Shown in pieces: positions 4,997-5,044 of a DNA stretch of 5,044 nucleotides; within the stretch, counting starts at the first letter, position 1, and every line of letters begins with the position of its first letter. The stretch is from an uncultured Collinsella sp. (GTDB lineage Bacteria; Actinomycetota; Coriobacteriia; Coriobacteriales; Coriobacteriaceae). The stretch covers positions 1 to 5,044 of the forward strand of contig URVF01000124.1 in the NCBI GenBank assembly GCA_900551185.1, in the 5' to 3' direction. The notes under the pieces are model-generated. The model saw only the letters and a program-made list of their open reading frames with translations, searched no databases and was not told the origin of the DNA. The position numbers and the translations under genes were made by a program.

Positions 4997-5044
4997 CTGT
5001 CTCTTATACACATCTGACGCTGCCGACGATCTTACGCGTGTAGA
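4997..5044 (-). other. Nextera adapter with i5 index and P5 start (artefact, not genomic)
   Basis: Positions 4997-5015 are the reverse complement of the Tn5 mosaic end and 5016-5029 that of the Read-1 adapter. The next eight bases, TCTTACGC (5030-5037), are an i5 index in reverse complement (GCGTAAGA, which I recall as Nextera S517), and GTGTAGA (5038-5044) is the reverse complement of the P5 oligo tail. Plus-strand frames crossing it acquire the false tail VSYTHLTLPTILRV. Confidence 0.98.

Noticed and set aside
3754..5043. Plus-strand open frame of 429 codons
   Set aside because: It lies antisense to the JetD-like gene in a GC-rich frame shadow, has no ribosome binding site, reads as Leu/Arg-rich low complexity and ends in adapter-coded residues.
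1..5044. 37-bp terminal inverted repeats, as in a transposon
   Set aside because: They are the Nextera adapter including the engineered Tn5 mosaic end, followed by a library index and P5 primer sequence. There is no transposase gene and no target duplication.

Overview
The window is an assembled contig of about 5 kb whose two ends are not genomic. Positions 1-37 and 4997-5044 are Illumina Nextera adapter (Tn5 mosaic end, Read-1 adapter and an i5 index), so real genomic DNA runs from about 38 to 4996. The genomic part is GC-rich, densely coding and biased to G or C at third codon positions. Its gene content (long-chain prenyl diphosphate synthase, a two-domain peptidoglycan-binding protein, a JetD-like Toprim protein, tRNA-Gln with encoded CCA) fits a high-GC Gram-positive. 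My best guess is a gut Coriobacteriia such as Collinsella, but this is an impression from style and content, not a search result.

Layout, left to right. 38-947 (+) is the 5'-truncated end of a polyprenyl diphosphate synthase gene. After a 138-bp gap with a candidate extended -10 promoter comes 1086-1991 (+), a cytosolic protein with two N-terminal PG_binding_1 repeats and a C-terminal domain that looks like a catalytically dead amidase, reminiscent of CwlM. tRNA-Gln(UUG) follows at 2030-2104 (+), with a candidate promoter inside the end of the previous gene and a clear intrinsic terminator. Next is a 446-bp convergent intergenic region (2105-2550) with no protein gene but unusual secondary structure: an inverted 17-bp copy of the tRNA-Gln T-arm inside a degenerate tRNA-Ser-like stretch, a possible three-way junction, a roughly 118-nt long imperfect hairpin, and a terminator facing the gene on the right.

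2551-4743 (-) encodes a 730-residue protein made of an N-terminal winged-helix-like segment, about 315 residues of low-complexity charged linker with Arg/Gly clusters, and a C-terminal domain with the hallmarks of the Wadjet JetD Toprim nuclease family (DUF2220). No jetA, jetB or jetC lies in the window, so this appears to be an orphan JetD-type protein. Its promoter region carries three ATAT blocks phased at exactly 10 bp. A terminator at 4849-4887 and the last 22 codons of another minus-strand gene (4927-4996) complete the genomic part.

The genes do not form an obvious single pathway. Prenyl diphosphate synthesis and the peptidoglycan-binding protein both touch cell-envelope or quinone metabolism. 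The JetD-like gene is the most unusual item and the best candidate for an undescribed function.
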